A stretch of DNA of 64,000 nucleotides from Oxyruncus cristatus (taxonomy: Eukaryota; Chordata; Aves; Passeriformes; Cotingidae): assembly GCA_013399855.1 (NCBI GenBank), contig VXAY01003761.1, positions 1 through 64,000 on the forward strand, read 5' to 3'. Positions 12,122-25,643 of the stretch are shown piece after piece (position 1 is the first letter of the stretch; each line of letters opens with the position of its first letter). A program made the translations under genes and the position numbers. The notes under the pieces are model-generated. The model was not told the DNA's origin and did no database searches. It saw only the letters and a program-made list of their open reading frames with translations.

Positions 12122-15100
12122 TCAGAGATATTAGAAGTCCTTGTTGTTGTTTCTAATCTGACTCTGACAGCAAAATAGGGGAAATCGAGGAGAGCTCTGT
12201 GTGCTACATCTCTTCCCTCCCAGTGCCTTGTTTTCACCGGTCTTTTGAATATAGCAAAATCTACAGTATTCTATGTATTTTTGCTTTTGTGTATCATTAA
12301 TTCTAGAAAAAGAAATGGTATATTATCCTGGAATACAATGTACCAATACTGACTTACATAATTTTGTCATTTTGGAATGCATTTCCTATGAAATAATACA
12401 AGATAAGTACATTTCATAGTTATTTTTTATGCTTATAAAAGATTTAAAGTCATGAGAGTTTTCTTGTCTGGGATCAGGACCAAATTCTATGTCAACAAGT
12501 TTCCATTAGGGTTGCTGGATGCTTTCTTGTACGTCCTAAATAGTTCTGCTTTTTAAAATCCAAGGAAACAAAATATTTTAAAGCACTTTTGCTTCAAATA
12601 TGCTGTTGAAGAAAAGCATGAGGAAACACTGAAGAGAAACTGAACTGTGGTAAAAGAGCCTCCTGTTGAACAGCATCATTCACCAAGTCAAACAGTAGTA
12701 AAAAGTGAATGAAAATGTGACCTGAATCAGCAACAGAAAAGAAGAGTAGATGTTAAGGCCATAAGAAATGCTTCTATCACATTTTTGGCATAGTTTTGTC
12801 CTTATACTATATGCTTAAAATACTGCAGGTATGTTCTCAAAATAATAATGATAATAATAAAACGGTAGTAGACATTAAAGCAGTTCTTCTTGAAGAAGCA
12901 ATAGAAGTGTAATAGAAACCACCTGCTAAGATGCTTGGACTCAAGAGGACATTGTTTTAGCTGGTTATTTTGATTCTTTTTCTCTGATATTTTTAACAAC
13001 AAATTCTTTGCAAAAATACTCCACATAAATAATTTCTAAATCACAATGTCTTTTAAGGGAGGGGGGAATTCGATCACGCTGTCCATTGATTTACTTTATA
13101 ACAGCTTATATGTTCTCCTATTCACAGCAATAAGATCCTCCTGGAACCATTTGCTACCTTTGCTACCTACTATTTAATGAAGTTTTACAGTGAAGTTTAC
13201 TTCAAAGCACAGCATAAGAAGTTGAAGCCTGTCACTAATACCTTGCAAAAGTCAGCTTTTCTTCTCTGACTTTTAACACTTTTAACACTCTACCTTCTGC
13301 TCAGTAGTATGTCTGTAAGAGGGAGACAGCCAGTCACCAGTAACGAGACAAACTCTGTCTCTGCAAAGATTCATAAATAAAATGTTTTATTAAAGCCAAA
13401 GCACTAATGAACTTTCGGTTCAGGCCTTCAGTAGTTCTGCTAACAACACAGTTCAGTGGCTGGAACATTTAGCACAGGCAAACTGTCAGAGTATTTTCCT
13501 GCCTCACACAGCTTTTGCACTGAGGCTGTTTCACACAAGAGAATTTTGTGCAGCCTTGACTTCCAGCAATGCCAGGGCACACTAATGCAAGGCAGATGCT
13601 GAGAGGCTGCAGCAATACACCTCTATGGAAGCAGAAAACTGAACAGTGCGTAAGAGTACGAGCAGGTGAAGTGCAACCAAGATAATCTGACTCTAATTTA
13701 TGGGCCTAAGTGAGAAAAGGGAGTTGAATTCTCAAACAACCTAAAGCAAAAGAGTAAAAATTGTAACTTTAGCAGAGGTTGTGTGCTTTGCCTGGTTCGA
13801 ACCTAAAGCCAGTGGGTGCTTTGCATAACATAGGATCAGGCTTTTCACTGCATATCCTGTACAAAAGCATGCTCTCTTGTCTACACTTAGGCTTGAAAAT
13901 ACGAAAGAGAATTTACATCTTTTTAAATAACATTATTTGTGTTCTTGCATCCATAAGAGAACTACCATTTTAAGATTGAGATGCCAGGAGCAGATTCTAA
14001 TTTGCTTCAAAAATTAGTGTTCAAAGCAAAAACTAGTGCTTTACAGATCATTAGTAACCTAATTGTTGTGGTTGGGATGACATACAACATAATCTATGCC
14101 ATTTCAAGTTAATTTATCATAATTCTGTGTAGCGTTATGGAAATTACACATGCCAGCCACCATAAAAGGTTGCAATGTGAGGTTTCCACTGAATCAGCAA
14201 GTTGAAAATTGTTTTTATGAATACTGCTAAAGCTTGAGCTGGGTGTCTCTGAGGAGTGACCCCAAACAAAGAACTCACAGGGCAATTAAGCTCCTGCCAC
14301 CTGAGTTCCCCACCCCTCAAGTGATAGTTTGGACCAACACTAATGACAGGGTTCAGGGTCTTCCTGGTTTTCTACTGGTTTGATTTGTTTTCTGGTGTTT
14401 CCTTTACTAAGAGGTTGTTAAGTTGTCATCTTCCTATACAATATCACATCATCTCAGATCGCTTTCAGCTGTTAGCGTGTTGGATCTGCTGCTACAGACC
14501 ATAAACCACGATCTATAGGTTCTGTCTAGCTATTATTAACATTTAAGCTGCCGGCTCCAAGTTTCGACTAACTTTGTCTACAACAGAAGACAGATTGCAA
14601 ATTTTTTCTAAGTTCACTTCAGTAAATATGTAGCTGCAGAGCTCCCTCTAGCAGAGTTCAGTCATTTTGTCCAGCTTGTTTTCTGATGTGGTTCTACAAC
14701 TGCTTTTCTCTCTGTTTTCTTCATATACGTTGCTTCGTACAGATATTTTTTTTCAGAAGTTAAGTCTAGATATTCTGGGAATCAAAGTTATTTTGAAAGA
14801 GATTTATACAATGCAGTAGCATTATTTTCATGACAGGCATAAGAGATGAGAAAACCTATTCTGATCTTGAAAAGATTCCTGAAAAGAGCTTTTTAAATAT
14901 GCAGTCACCTGTACCCTCCTGTGAACATTTCGGCTGTGCTTAAAAGAGACGATGACAGCTATGTTACCCCCCAAAAAAGACAGATCATTCTTTTTCACTG
15001 TGCATAAAACTGGAAGTGGTTCTTAAGAATTTTGTAATTGGTAAATCGGGAAGGTATCTTAACTAAAGAAAAGCGAATTCAGCATTTTCATGAAAGCTGT

Positions 15101-16010
15101 TTTTATAGCAAATTGATTTAATTGAATTTTCATTTTTTTACTAAGTTGAAAATGTATTTGTCTTACTATGAAACTTGACTGCAGCTCTCTGATGATATTT
15201 GATTTTTTAATAAAAGGGCTTTTTTACTTATCTTCCCTATACATATGCTCTTTATAATTTGTATTGAATAAAATAGATTTGATATGATACAACATATTTT
15301 TTTTACAATCACCATTTGCTTGTTGCTTTACTTATTTTTCTTAATTCAATAAATTAAATATATTTCTAACAAAATCTTCTATTGAACGTGTAGGAATAAA
15401 ACAGGCAAAATTTAACTGAGTAATAAAAATTAAGAGGACTTTCAACCAATGTCACCTTGAAGCTTTGAGGAACAGAAATTGAACAATATCATTAACAGAT
15501 GACTGCCTCCACTGAATTATTAAAACACTTGTATTTGAATACTCAGTAAAACAGAAAGGAGATAATCTTTTTCCAAGTTCAAGCCCAAAGACACCTAGAA
15601 CATTAATATCTACTGCTGATCTACTATGAGTGACATATCTATTTGTCTAAAAACAATGACAGCAATTATTATTCTTAAACTATATGAATTACTGGAGGAT
15701 ATTAGGACCACAAATAATGCAACCTACTGATAGATGCTGGGAATTTTAAATTAACCATTTGAAAGATGGAAGTGAGATTAATTTTCCCCTTCAAAGAGAA
15801 CCTTTCCTTTAGAACAGAGCATGCAGATGTTTGACATAGTGACCTAAATGCCTTAAAATAGTGTGTCTTTTGCAAAGCTCTGTAGGTTACTAAAGCTGGA
15901 GCAAAACTTCAGCAGACCTCAAGATGAAAGCTGGTATGCCACAGAGTCACTGGAGGAACCCTGTAGTATTCCTAACTACTACAGGGAAAAGGTTGTCTCT
16001 CTTTCTCGTT

Positions 16011-16110
16011 GTGTTTTTTGTTTGTTTGTTTGTTTGTTTGTGGGTTTTTTTTTTTTGGTTTGGTTTGGTGTTTTTTTGTTTTTGTTTTTTTTTTGTTTGT
16101 TTTGTTTTTT
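16011..16110 (+). repeat. (TTTG)n and T/G low-complexity block
   Basis: About 100 bases composed only of T and G, including a run of TTTG units followed by longer T runs and GGTTT words. It yields two spurious open frames rich in Phe, Cys, Val and Leu at 15863-16168 and 15924-16112, which are not called as genes. Confidence 0.95.
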
Positions 16111-19100
16111 AAGTGATCTCCTCATTCATTCTTCAGTCTTCCCTGTATTTATGAATCACACGTCTTAACAGAGGAGACACTTGATTTTGCGTACGGGCAG
16201 GTATTTAAGAAAAGAAGAAGAGTAAGAAGAGTAAGCAGTGCCCAAAAGCAGAAGAAGATTTTGCCTTCTAATTATTTCCCTTTTCTGAATGAAGCAGTGG
16301 TCCTTCTCACTAGCTTTTTAACAGGTCAAAAGGGAGAAGAGGAGGAACAACTTGCTCACACAGTGCATTTCCACTGCTTAGATGGCCATTTCATAGGCCA
16401 GGAGGGACAGTCAGAGGAAGAGCTTGCTTATTTGGCCATTTTCCCCATAATTTCTTGCAATTAAACCATATCCCTCTTTGCTTTTTTTGCTGAGCCTTTC
16501 TCTCTTTTTCTCTAGAAGTCACGCTAAAAGAGAATATATATGGGGTCCTCCTAGCACGTAAAACCACGTATGTTTCTTACGGCAGTCTAACGTTCACGAC
16601 CTCAGGTCAAAGAGGAATCAAAACTGATCTACCTTTTCATAAATATCAAGTGGAGAATGGACAACAACAATTATGCCTTTATATAGACTGTGAAATATAA
16701 GCGATAGCCATCACCATGCATATGTAATATAAACAACTATATTTACCTTACTTGTCAGGAACAAGATAAGCCTGAATGCACGCTCCTGGACTCAGGTTTC
16801 TTCTGAACAACCAATGGTTTAAAGCTGAATTTAAGGTTTTGATTAAATGGGAAGAGTCCCACCTGTGGAAGTTTTTGCCGTCACAGCCCCCACAGTTGTA
16901 CCTGTAATAATAAGGGGCCTTTTGTTCTAGAACACCTGGGTACAAAGATGGTAGCTATTTAAGCAGGCAAGGGACCCACTCTTTGATTTAATCTGTAGTA
17001 ACCTGAATTTGGTACCTCGCAGGTTGCATTTTAAAGCCTCCATCTCTCCACCCACACCCAGGTTTCTTCATTGCTTTGCAAAAATTACTTCTTTTTGCAT
17101 TTGAAATACTTTTCCAGAAGAGATGTCTTCATTTCCAAAGATCAAAGGGAGACTTTCTCCTAATATGTGCAGACTGATGAATGATGGGATAAGTAACTGC
17201 AGTACAAAGAAATGTTGCTACACTGAGGAGGAAACTGGAGGTGCTGCTTTGGCACCAATGCGCAAACACCAAACACAGGCTTCCCGAAGCAAAAAAACCC
17301 CCACCAGCATTCTCTGATCTATATTCTGCAAATACTTACCTTTCCTGGGTAACTGCAAGGTGTTAAAATGCATTCCTGTTTTCTGTTTGTTGGTTGGTTT
17401 GTTTGTTCTTTTTAAGTAGCAAAGGCCACACAGGATTGTATTTTAATTTAGAGTATGATTTCCATTTAGAATCATCTTCTGAGTGTATTTATGAAAAACT
17501 TAGTTCGCACAAAAGGTTAAGCCAGTTTCATTATCTCTGAAAAACTGCCACACACTGACACTCACCACGTTAAATCAGCCATCTCTACTGATGTGCTTTT
17601 AGACCCTGCTCTTCCCCTTTCCTTCACACCAAAATGAAGGCAAAAGATGGGATGGGAAAAGGGCAGATGATCATACTTGTTTAGGAAATTACTGAATTTA
17701 TAACATCTTGGACTGATATTATCCTACCTAACGTAAATGCCAAAATAGCTGGATCTGCTATCTAGGACACCAGCTTGGGAAGTGAGAGATCATAGAATCA
17801 TGGGTGTGACTTTAAACTCAATTTGTGTAGCTTTCAACAAATTACTAGATTGTGCCTATTTGCTTTTTTTCACCAAAAATTAAGATAAAAATATGCTTTT
17901 GTAGGCATGTGAGTAAATTTAAACTGAAAAAGGCTATGATAGTAGGACCTTTAAGTCCTTTAAGTGGATTTGTAGAAAGTGGATTTGATGTCCTATTGGA
18001 AATATTTCTACTGATAGGAAAATTCCTCCGTGTACTACTTATTATGAGAACAACTGCTAGTCTTTTCTTGGCAGGAGAGCCATTTCTTCAGGTTTTTTAG
18101 TGATATATTCATACTATCTGTCCCAGGTGCCATACGGTAGTACTTAATTAGAATACATGGAAACCTCTTTCCTTCACACTGGACATGAATCAGCCTTACA
18201 CAGCTATTCTAGGCAGGAAGGTAAAATCCTTGGTCTACGACCTTTTGCACTGGCAGAAAATTCAGGAGCAATCCTCCACACCAGATTTACATCAGCTGCT
18301 TCAGAAAAAGTATTTATAAGTAATCCCAAAGTTTTCTGGCAACACATCATAGTATTTTATTGGATAACTGAGCGTTTTACATAGTCATGATACATAGCAT
18401 TTTTAATCTTCAGGGAGCTCTGCAAACAGAAATTGATGTCTCCTCCACAATGGAGATCTTTGAGCTCTCTGTTGACCGACACTTCCTGGTTTTGGCCAGG
18501 AACATCATCACCATTCTGTGGCTTGCAAATTTATTGATTTCTACTGCCTGACCTCACTTAAATACACCAACATTTGTGCTTTTATTCTTATCTGTCTCAC
18601 CATAATGGGAGGGAGAGAGGGGCAGAGATTAATTACTGAGAAGCAAAACTTAAAACATCTCATATGATGGCAGTAATTTTTTTTCCACCTCAGTTCAAGC
18701 CAAAGACTTCTAGAGAGTAGCTTGGAAACCCTTTAGCCATGTGTTCTTGGCTTTTTGCCTGTTTAACAGAGGTCTTGCACAACTTGTGTTTTATGTGCTG
18801 TCACCTTGATTTCTCTATATTTTAGCTGGTCTCCTGGTGCCACTGTTTGCCATTGGCCTGCCTTCAAAGCGACTGCCTGTGGACAGTACTCATACGGTAT
18901 GTAACATACCGTGCGCTTTGACAACTCATGTGGTCTTAATGGGTTTCCCAGTTACAGAGGCTAAAAGAGCAAGGCAGCCTGTTCTACCACACAGCATTTC
19001 TTATGAATAAATCCTTTGGATAGGAGAAAATAAATCATTTCTACAATGTTTGCTTTTTATCTGGTAGCTATAATGAAGTCTTTCTCTCCCGCGGCAAGCG

Positions 19101-22100
19101 AAAGCGTAAATAGGATACTTGCAATGTCATTTAAATGAATAATGACTGGGAGACTAGTTAATCTCATTTCTCTAAGGCTTCATGATATCTTCAGTGCTAG
19201 CAGACAGGTAACAACCTGAGGATAGATGTCTAGAAATAAGTGATTATCTTTGTTCAGCTATGCTATTGAATGCTCTCTTTAAATCTACACAGAAAGAAAG
19301 AAAGACGTTTCAGTAAGCAAGGTTATTTGTATGCCTTACCTTATGAAACAGAAAGGAAATGACCTTCCTACATGGGCTGCTTCCTTTGACTTACAGCTTT
19401 TGAAGTGGTATCTTATTATCTTCTCTTTATCCTCTTGTTTTACCTGACTTCTTTTTCCTTGATTAGTTTTCAATTACCTCTACATTGGCTTCTCCTGGAT
19501 CTATTTTCCTGCCTGTCATCTTCTTAGTTTCAGGGCGAGTTAATACTGTAATAGATATATTGTTACATAATAAAAATAGTAATGTATCTATACTAATATT
19601 ATATAATATAATATTAAGACTATACTGCATTTTAACTGCCTGTCTAGAACTCATTCAGTTTTTTAAACATCTCTTGGAGCCATATTTCAAGTCACACAAG
19701 ATTTGCCTGCATTGCCTGTCATATTGTCATTCCCAGCCCTGTGTTCTTCATTTTTATTTTTGAGTTCATAGGCTTCTAAGCTACACTGATTCCGTGACCA
19801 AGAAACAAAACAGGATTTTTGCCTTTTTTTCTGAAGATAAAATGCTGTAAATGGATTATGATGGTAATACCACTGAGCATTTAAACTGTGTATGTAAGTA
19901 ATGGAGAATATTTTGAACTCACTGTATAATTCTTGACTTGATTGGCCCATTTCTCTGCATAAAATCAGAATAAATTCTGAAACAGACTGGCTGACTGGCA
20001 GGGCTGGGGTAAATATGGCTTCTAGAACCTTTTAAACTTACCAGTTTAAACACAGCAGACATCTACCTAACATTTACTAATAAGCTACTGTAGATGCCAA
20101 TAATTTTAGGTTTATCATAAATGGTAAGTTTTTTACTCAGTTCCAGGTGTCTGCAGTTTCGACCAAAAATTTTGTTCTATTCCTGCCTGCTGCCCCTACA
20201 CCCTGTGAAAGCAATAATTATATACTGATTTTGAAAGTAAATTGTATATGCTGTTCAGTACAGGCAGAGTTTTATAAAGATTGGAACAAGATTTCAATAG
20301 CACTTATAGATCAAAAATTTTAAACTTACACACATCAATTCCAAAAGTTTTACTCTTTTAAATTCAGATATGTATGTAACCAACGGGAGGGTTGGAACCT
20401 GAATTCTCACTGATTCAAAATTTCTTAAAACCTAGTGTCTTTTTCTGCTCTACCTTTTGAATAAGAAAGTTTTGAAACCGCAAAGAGCAAAAGCCTAAAG
20501 GGTGGGCCAATTATTGTTTCCTATTTTTTTTTTTATATGTCAATTTTCTATCATCCTTCCACCTAATCCTTCAAAGCAAGTAATTTCTTTCATAAACAAA
20601 GCAAGTACATTTTGCTGTCAATGGAAGTAGTTGTTATCAGAGAGTCACAATGCCACACAAGGTCTTGAATTGTTATTTTTGCCTCTCCTCTGGTTAGACA
20701 TAGAAGTAAATAGATAGAATTCTGCATTTTTATGAATATTTACATCTTCACAGTTTTCAGCTAACTCCCAAAATTCAAATCAAGCTGTTCTTTGCTGTCT
20801 TCTTAATCAGGAAAAAGACGGAAGGATGCTCTTTCCATGTTCTTGAAAGTTCAGCAAATGCAGTTTCTTATTTAGTTGCTTGAATTTGATGAGAAGCTCA
20901 GAATTTTTATGGATTTGCCTCTGTATTGAAGAAATCAAGCAGAGCTTTGAATCAAGCTTTGAAATCTTTAATATACAAAAGAAATCTTACTTATTTGGTC
21001 ACTCCTTGGTCACAATGGGCAAAGATTTAAAGTTGAGTGATGGAATCTGCATCCAGGATTTTAAGACCTATTATGTTTCTTCTTATGTTGATTTAACTTT
21101 GTATTTATGTTCAAAGGTTAGAGATTTAATTTCTGCTTCTGAGCAGCTTTTCTTGTCTTTTCAGAAGTGTTTTGAAACACTTTTCTAGTGATTCAGAAAT
21201 GATTGGACTTGCCACTTAGTGCCATGGTCTAATTGACAAGGTGAGGATCACTCAGAAGTGCCTTGCTGTCTTCAAAGTGGCTTCAACTTGAGTAGAATAC
21301 TCTGCTACCTTCCTTGTACAGGTTGAGCTTTCTGCCAAAATGTCAACAATTGCCAAGCATAATTTTTTTTTCTGAAAAAGAAGTTACCAAATTAAAAGTA
21401 TGTAATAAAAGAGTTGTGAAAGCCTATTCTACTTTAGCTGCGACTTGGCCAAGCATTCTACCTACACAGTGTGTTGAAAATATATTTTTAGCTATCTACG
21501 CCATTCACGAGTATCTTGATCAATTTCACAATATGACTTCGAGAAGTAACTCACACGGCAACAACTATGACCTGGGAGTAAATTCCACTGAATAACCTAA
21601 ACTCAACAGGATCACAGGAATTAGTGGTGTGGCATAGTAATACTGTGTTCCTATGGGCTTAGCTTTGCACTTTTAAAGTTGATGCACTTTAAACCGGTAG
21701 AGCTATTAAGCTCACAACAGTTTGACACATATTGTACTCCACAGGATTGTACTATGGAGTTCAGATGTAAATGTAAGATTTGCTCTGAAGCAAAACCTGG
21801 TAAAGAGAAGTTGTTTGAAGTGGTCTTAAACATATACCTTTTAAATAAACCCTTCATTTTGGGCATGTAAATAACAGTATAGAATTACAGACTAAACATT
21901 CAGAGTCTGAGCTAACAGACAGTGGAAATTCACTCTTCAGTGGAAGGGTTAGGGAACACAACATTTTCTAAAACGGAATAAAACTCTTTTCATTCATTCT
22001 TAGGTGGAGAAAATTTCCACTGGTCCACATGTATCTTGAGCATCAAAAAATATTTAGTTTAATCTGCTTTTAAACAAGTTTTTTTTATGCTGAGATAACA

Positions 22101-24682
22101 TTTGCAAAGCACCTCAGACATAGGAAGGCTTGAAGTTCTGTTTCTAATCTCAATGGTCATTAGATACGTGGCCTTAAGGTAGTAAGCCCCGTTCAAAGTA
22201 GAATAGATTCTTTTTGCCACTAATCTATCATATTTTGTTAAGGTGTAAAAATTTGAAACAAGTCTGAAATATTTTTTTAAAAAATCAATGGTAAGATCAA
22301 TATTTTTATATGAAGCATATGTAAAAATAATTAAGAACTATACCTCTATGAAGACGTTTAAAGGTTTGGCGGGGGGGAGGGTTGATAACAATTACTAGAG
22401 ACAATCTTGTCCATAATGTAAAGCTGAGGTAATCTTAAATCAGTTTTGTATGTATAAACTCAATCACTTTTACAGTTAGATGATTACGTAAAGAGAAAAA
22501 ACAAACCAAGGAAAGTCCCTGGCTGATGGTGGTGTTTATATTGCTAGATGCTGACATCTTGAATTCAACAGTATGATCTGTCCATACTTAACCCTAATCC
22601 CCAGAAAATAAATCACTCTAAAAAGACAGTGAACGAAACGCGGGCATGAGGGGAGCAGGGATTCTACCCTTGCTTACATAAGGTAAGACAGCAACTGCAG
22701 CAGGATTTAGATAAAACCATGGGGGGAAGGCTGTGGAAGTTGAAGAGTAATACTGATGTCTTCGAATGATGGCTTGAAGTGTCTGTGGTTTGCTATCAGT
22801 GATCATGTATGGTCTTGGCAAGCTGAAGAAATGAGAAGTCAGCCTGTGGTGGGGCTTGAGGGAACCCTCGCCCTGCCAGCCACTAAAGGGACTGATGGCA
22901 CAGTTCTGTAAATTTAACACTGGGGCGACTAAAAGAGAGAAAATTGCCAAATCTCTGTTGATTTCAACAAAATTAGGCTGACTTGTTTCAGTCAGGAAGG
23001 AGTGATGAGGACACACTCTTAACCTCACTTCCTGTAATTTTTTTTTTTTCTCATGTCAGTGAGATAGTCTGGATCACTCATATACTTTAAAAATTAACAC
23101 ATTCTTTACTTAATGCATTTATGGCTCTGCGTGAGTCCCTCAAAACCCCAAAAGGCTTTGACCTTTCAGATAGGATGTTTCTTTTCATTTAGTTTTACAT
23201 GAAGTTTGCAGATATTATTTCTTCCAATTTTACAAATGCATAGTTAGCACCAGCCCATGTACAATATGTTCTGTAAAATTAAAACTATTTTGCAAACACT
23301 TTTGATGGCTTTGTGATCAAGAAAATAGTCAGTACACAGTATTGTTCTCTCTGTAAAATAACTGCAGTATGACAGAATTGTTTTGCTCCTTTAATTCTTA
23401 TTCTTTTAGCCACATGCTTACCTGCACTAGTTTCACAGTCATAACAGCATGTAGTGGACTACAATATCATCTACTGGTATTAATCTATGACCAGGCTCTT
23501 AGTTAAAACTAATGGACACCAGTAGGGGTTCTATTTTATAGTACATTTTCTGTAAACTTAAGCATAGAGAACTTCCCCCTATATTTTAATTATTGAAACA
23601 ATGGAAACAAAACAGAAAATGAACTAAAGAAATTTGTTGCAGCTCCATGTCGACTTTAGCTTGCCTTGTATTCATATGCGAGGAATTATTTGAAATGTGC
23701 CTTTTTTTTGGTTGCTGGTCTTTCTCAATTGGCTTCTTAAAAGTCTCTTCACCCGTCGCAGCTTGTGTTGAAAAGGCCAAATTCTCCTCACCTTACTGTT
23801 AAAAGCAGTGCTTTTGTCTTTTTACTAAGTTTATAAATGTTAGCAAGAGAAGCAGAATTCGGTCCAAAGGGACTAACTTCAGCAGATTGAAAACAGTTAC
23901 AGTTAGTCACAGTTTTAAAATAAGGAGATACACATGCCATATCTTTTTACCTTATTGCTGCCTGTTGTCCGTTTATGTATTTTGGATGCAACTGTATGCA
24001 CAGTAAAGATGTTCTCTGTGTATTTCTGCATGTTGTCTATATATTCTGATTTGTTTTAACAAAAAGACAATAAGAATTTGTACCTAGTAATTGTTAGGTT
24101 ATAAACCACATCTTGCAGCGCTTCCCGATCAGTTGAAAGGAGAGTCTTGGCTGTGAAAAGGCTGTAGGATTTGGCCTATTAACCAATTCCACTGTAAATT
24201 AGTATGTATGCTCTTATTTACTTGGGAAACAAAGCTTCGCTTTAAATGCATTTTAAGGTCACCTAATTATCCAGCAAATACCAGTTTGCAGTCTCTGAAA
24301 AACTCCCTTCTTGCTAATCAATTAGTCTTTTAACTAAGTTCCTCTGATTTTGCTTAGTGTAAGTTGGCTATGATGCCAAAAAAAAAAAGAAAAAAAAAAA
24401 AGGCCAGTGTATGATAACTTTTTTTTCTCTATAAAATAAAACAGCTAATCCAAAATACTGTTTGGAGGCAGCTGAGAATAGCTACCCATGCAACACAGGT
24501 TTCAAGCAGCCATTGAACACAGCAGAAAGCAAAAGCCAGCTGCTTTTGGCTTCTGTGGAGTTTAAACCTGTTTCTTATTTGGAGCTGTAACACGTGATTT
24601 TTGTTTGTTTGTATGTTTTGCTTTTCATTTTACACAACTTACTTCTAGAAAGAATTCTTGCAAATTCTTAACTTACTCTTAA

Positions 24683-24736
24683 CAATCTAATGTGGTGAGG
24701 AAAGGCACAGATGGCTTTCCTCACCACACTAGATTG
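24683..24736. repeat. Near-perfect inverted repeat (22-bp stem, 10-base loop)
   Basis: The left arm at 24683-24704 and the right arm at 24715-24736 are reverse complements except for one pair (A24690 opposite C24729). In RNA copied from the minus strand that pair becomes U-G, so the whole stem would pair. The loop is GCACAGATGG. It lies about 0.9 kb upstream of the ADAMTS19 start codon. The stem is long enough to be notable, but no lower stem extends it, so it is not a typical microRNA precursor. A template-switch event or a miniature palindromic element could also explain it. Confidence 0.85.
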
Positions 24737-25019
24737 CCCTACTTTCCCCTAAGGCAGAACAATCACCTTTGACACCACCAACAGTAGGTAAAGCAGCGAA
24801 GTTATGACTAAACCCAGCTTTTAGAGGCAGTTATTTACCTGTTGCTTCAGCAGTTCATGCTGAGGTTACACGTGCAGTTTAAAGCTTTTCGCTCGACTAC
24901 TCATTGCTGACAAGGGTCGGGGTGGAAAGTTACGGGTTTCCACGAAGAGCTGCGAGGTGGGGGCAAAAGGAGTTTTAGAATCAAATTACACGAAACCAGG
25001 CTAAAGCGGCCAATCCCTG
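24737..25019. other. Upstream flank of the ADAMTS19 CpG island
   Basis: About 280 bases of mixed composition leading into the CpG island. One CACGTG E-box core occurs at 24869-24874; another is further upstream at 24591-24596. Such six-base matches are expected by chance often enough that they only suggest possible bHLH factor sites. Confidence 0.4.
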
Positions 25020-25163
25020 AATTTAGGCAAAGGCTCCGCTGAGCGCCCTCCTGGAGACGGGGATGAGGGGAGCCCTTCCTGCTGCCGGGGCGCACGCGGC
25101 CGGTAGGGGCGGGCGGGGTGCGAAGTGCCGTCGGTGCGGGCCGGGGTCCGGGCGGGGGCCGCG

Positions 25164-25417
25164 NNNNNNNNNNNNNNNNNNNNNNNNNNNNNNNNNNNNN
25201 NNNNNNNNNNNNNNNNNNNNNNNNNNNNNNNNNNNNNNNNNNNNNNNNNNNNNNNNNNNNNNNNNNNNNNNNNNNNNNNNNNNNNNNNNNNNNNNNNNNN
25301 NNNNNNNNNNNNNNNNNNNNNNNNNNNNNNNNNNNNNNNNNNNNNNNNNNNNNNNNNNNNNNNNNNNNNNNNNNNNNNNNNNNNNNNNNNNNNNNNNNNN
25401 NNNNNNNNNNNNNNNNN
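25164..25417. other. Assembly gap of 254 N inside the promoter/5' leader
   Basis: A run of undetermined bases embedded in extreme GC sequence, a common cause of dropout in bird assemblies. The 5' untranslated region and core promoter of ADAMTS19 probably fall partly here. Open frames that cross it consist mostly of unknown residues and carry no information. Confidence 0.98.
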
Positions 25418-25576
25418 GGGACGCGCGGGTCGCGCTGTCCCGCAGCTTCCCCGCGGGCGCCCAGGTGGCTGCGCCCCGCGGCGCTCCCCGCCCGGCCCGG
25501 TGCGACTCGGCACGGCCCTCCGTGTCCTGCCAGCCGGCGTCCCGCGGGCGCGGAGCCGATGGCGCTGGGCGGGAGG

Positions 25577-25643
25577 ATGCGCCTGAGCCGCGTCTGCTGC
25601 GTGTTCTACCCGCTGTGCGTGCTGTCAAGCGGGCTCGGCGCAG
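25577..25643 (+). CDS. ADAMTS19: ADAMTS19 exon 1: signal peptide
   Basis: Codes for MRLSRVCCVFYPLCVLSSGL plus GA and one base of the next codon. Two Arg residues are followed by a hydrophobic, Cys-containing core, a typical secretory signal peptide that should be cleaved near residues 18-22. The start at 25577 was chosen because the human protein, as I recall it, also begins MRL followed by a Cys-rich core, and the context has A at -3. Another in-frame ATG at 25559 would add six residues (MALGGR); it has C at -3 and G at +4. The upstream frame is open back to the assembly gap, so a further upstream start cannot be formally excluded. The exon ends CAG|GTAAGT, an excellent donor, in phase 1. 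Confidence 0.9.

Larger units (their letters stand above)
9947..24682. other. Intergenic DNA, no gene recognised
   Basis: Nearly 15 kb without a supportable gene. It contains scattered poly-T tracts (10.55-10.62 kb), a 35-base-period tandem duplication (12.06 kb), a T/G-rich low-complexity block (16.0 kb) and small AT palindromes (for example 19.58-19.62 kb). The minus-strand open frame at 22618-23028 is the longest here (136 codons) but has no domain, no known homologue that I recognise and no supporting context. Distal regulatory elements for ADAMTS19 may lie here but cannot be identified by reading alone. Confidence 0.55.

Noticed and set aside
15863..16168. Phe/Cys/Val-rich open frames suggesting a membrane protein
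   Set aside because: They are translations of a (TTTG)n and poly-T tract.
18893..18912. Small perfect palindrome ACGGTATG/CATACCGT
   Set aside because: Eight-base arms are expected by chance several times in 64 kb, and no context supports a function.
22618..23028. 136-codon minus-strand open frame
   Set aside because: No recognisable domain, no splice or promoter context, and no codon pattern distinguishing it from surrounding AT-rich DNA.
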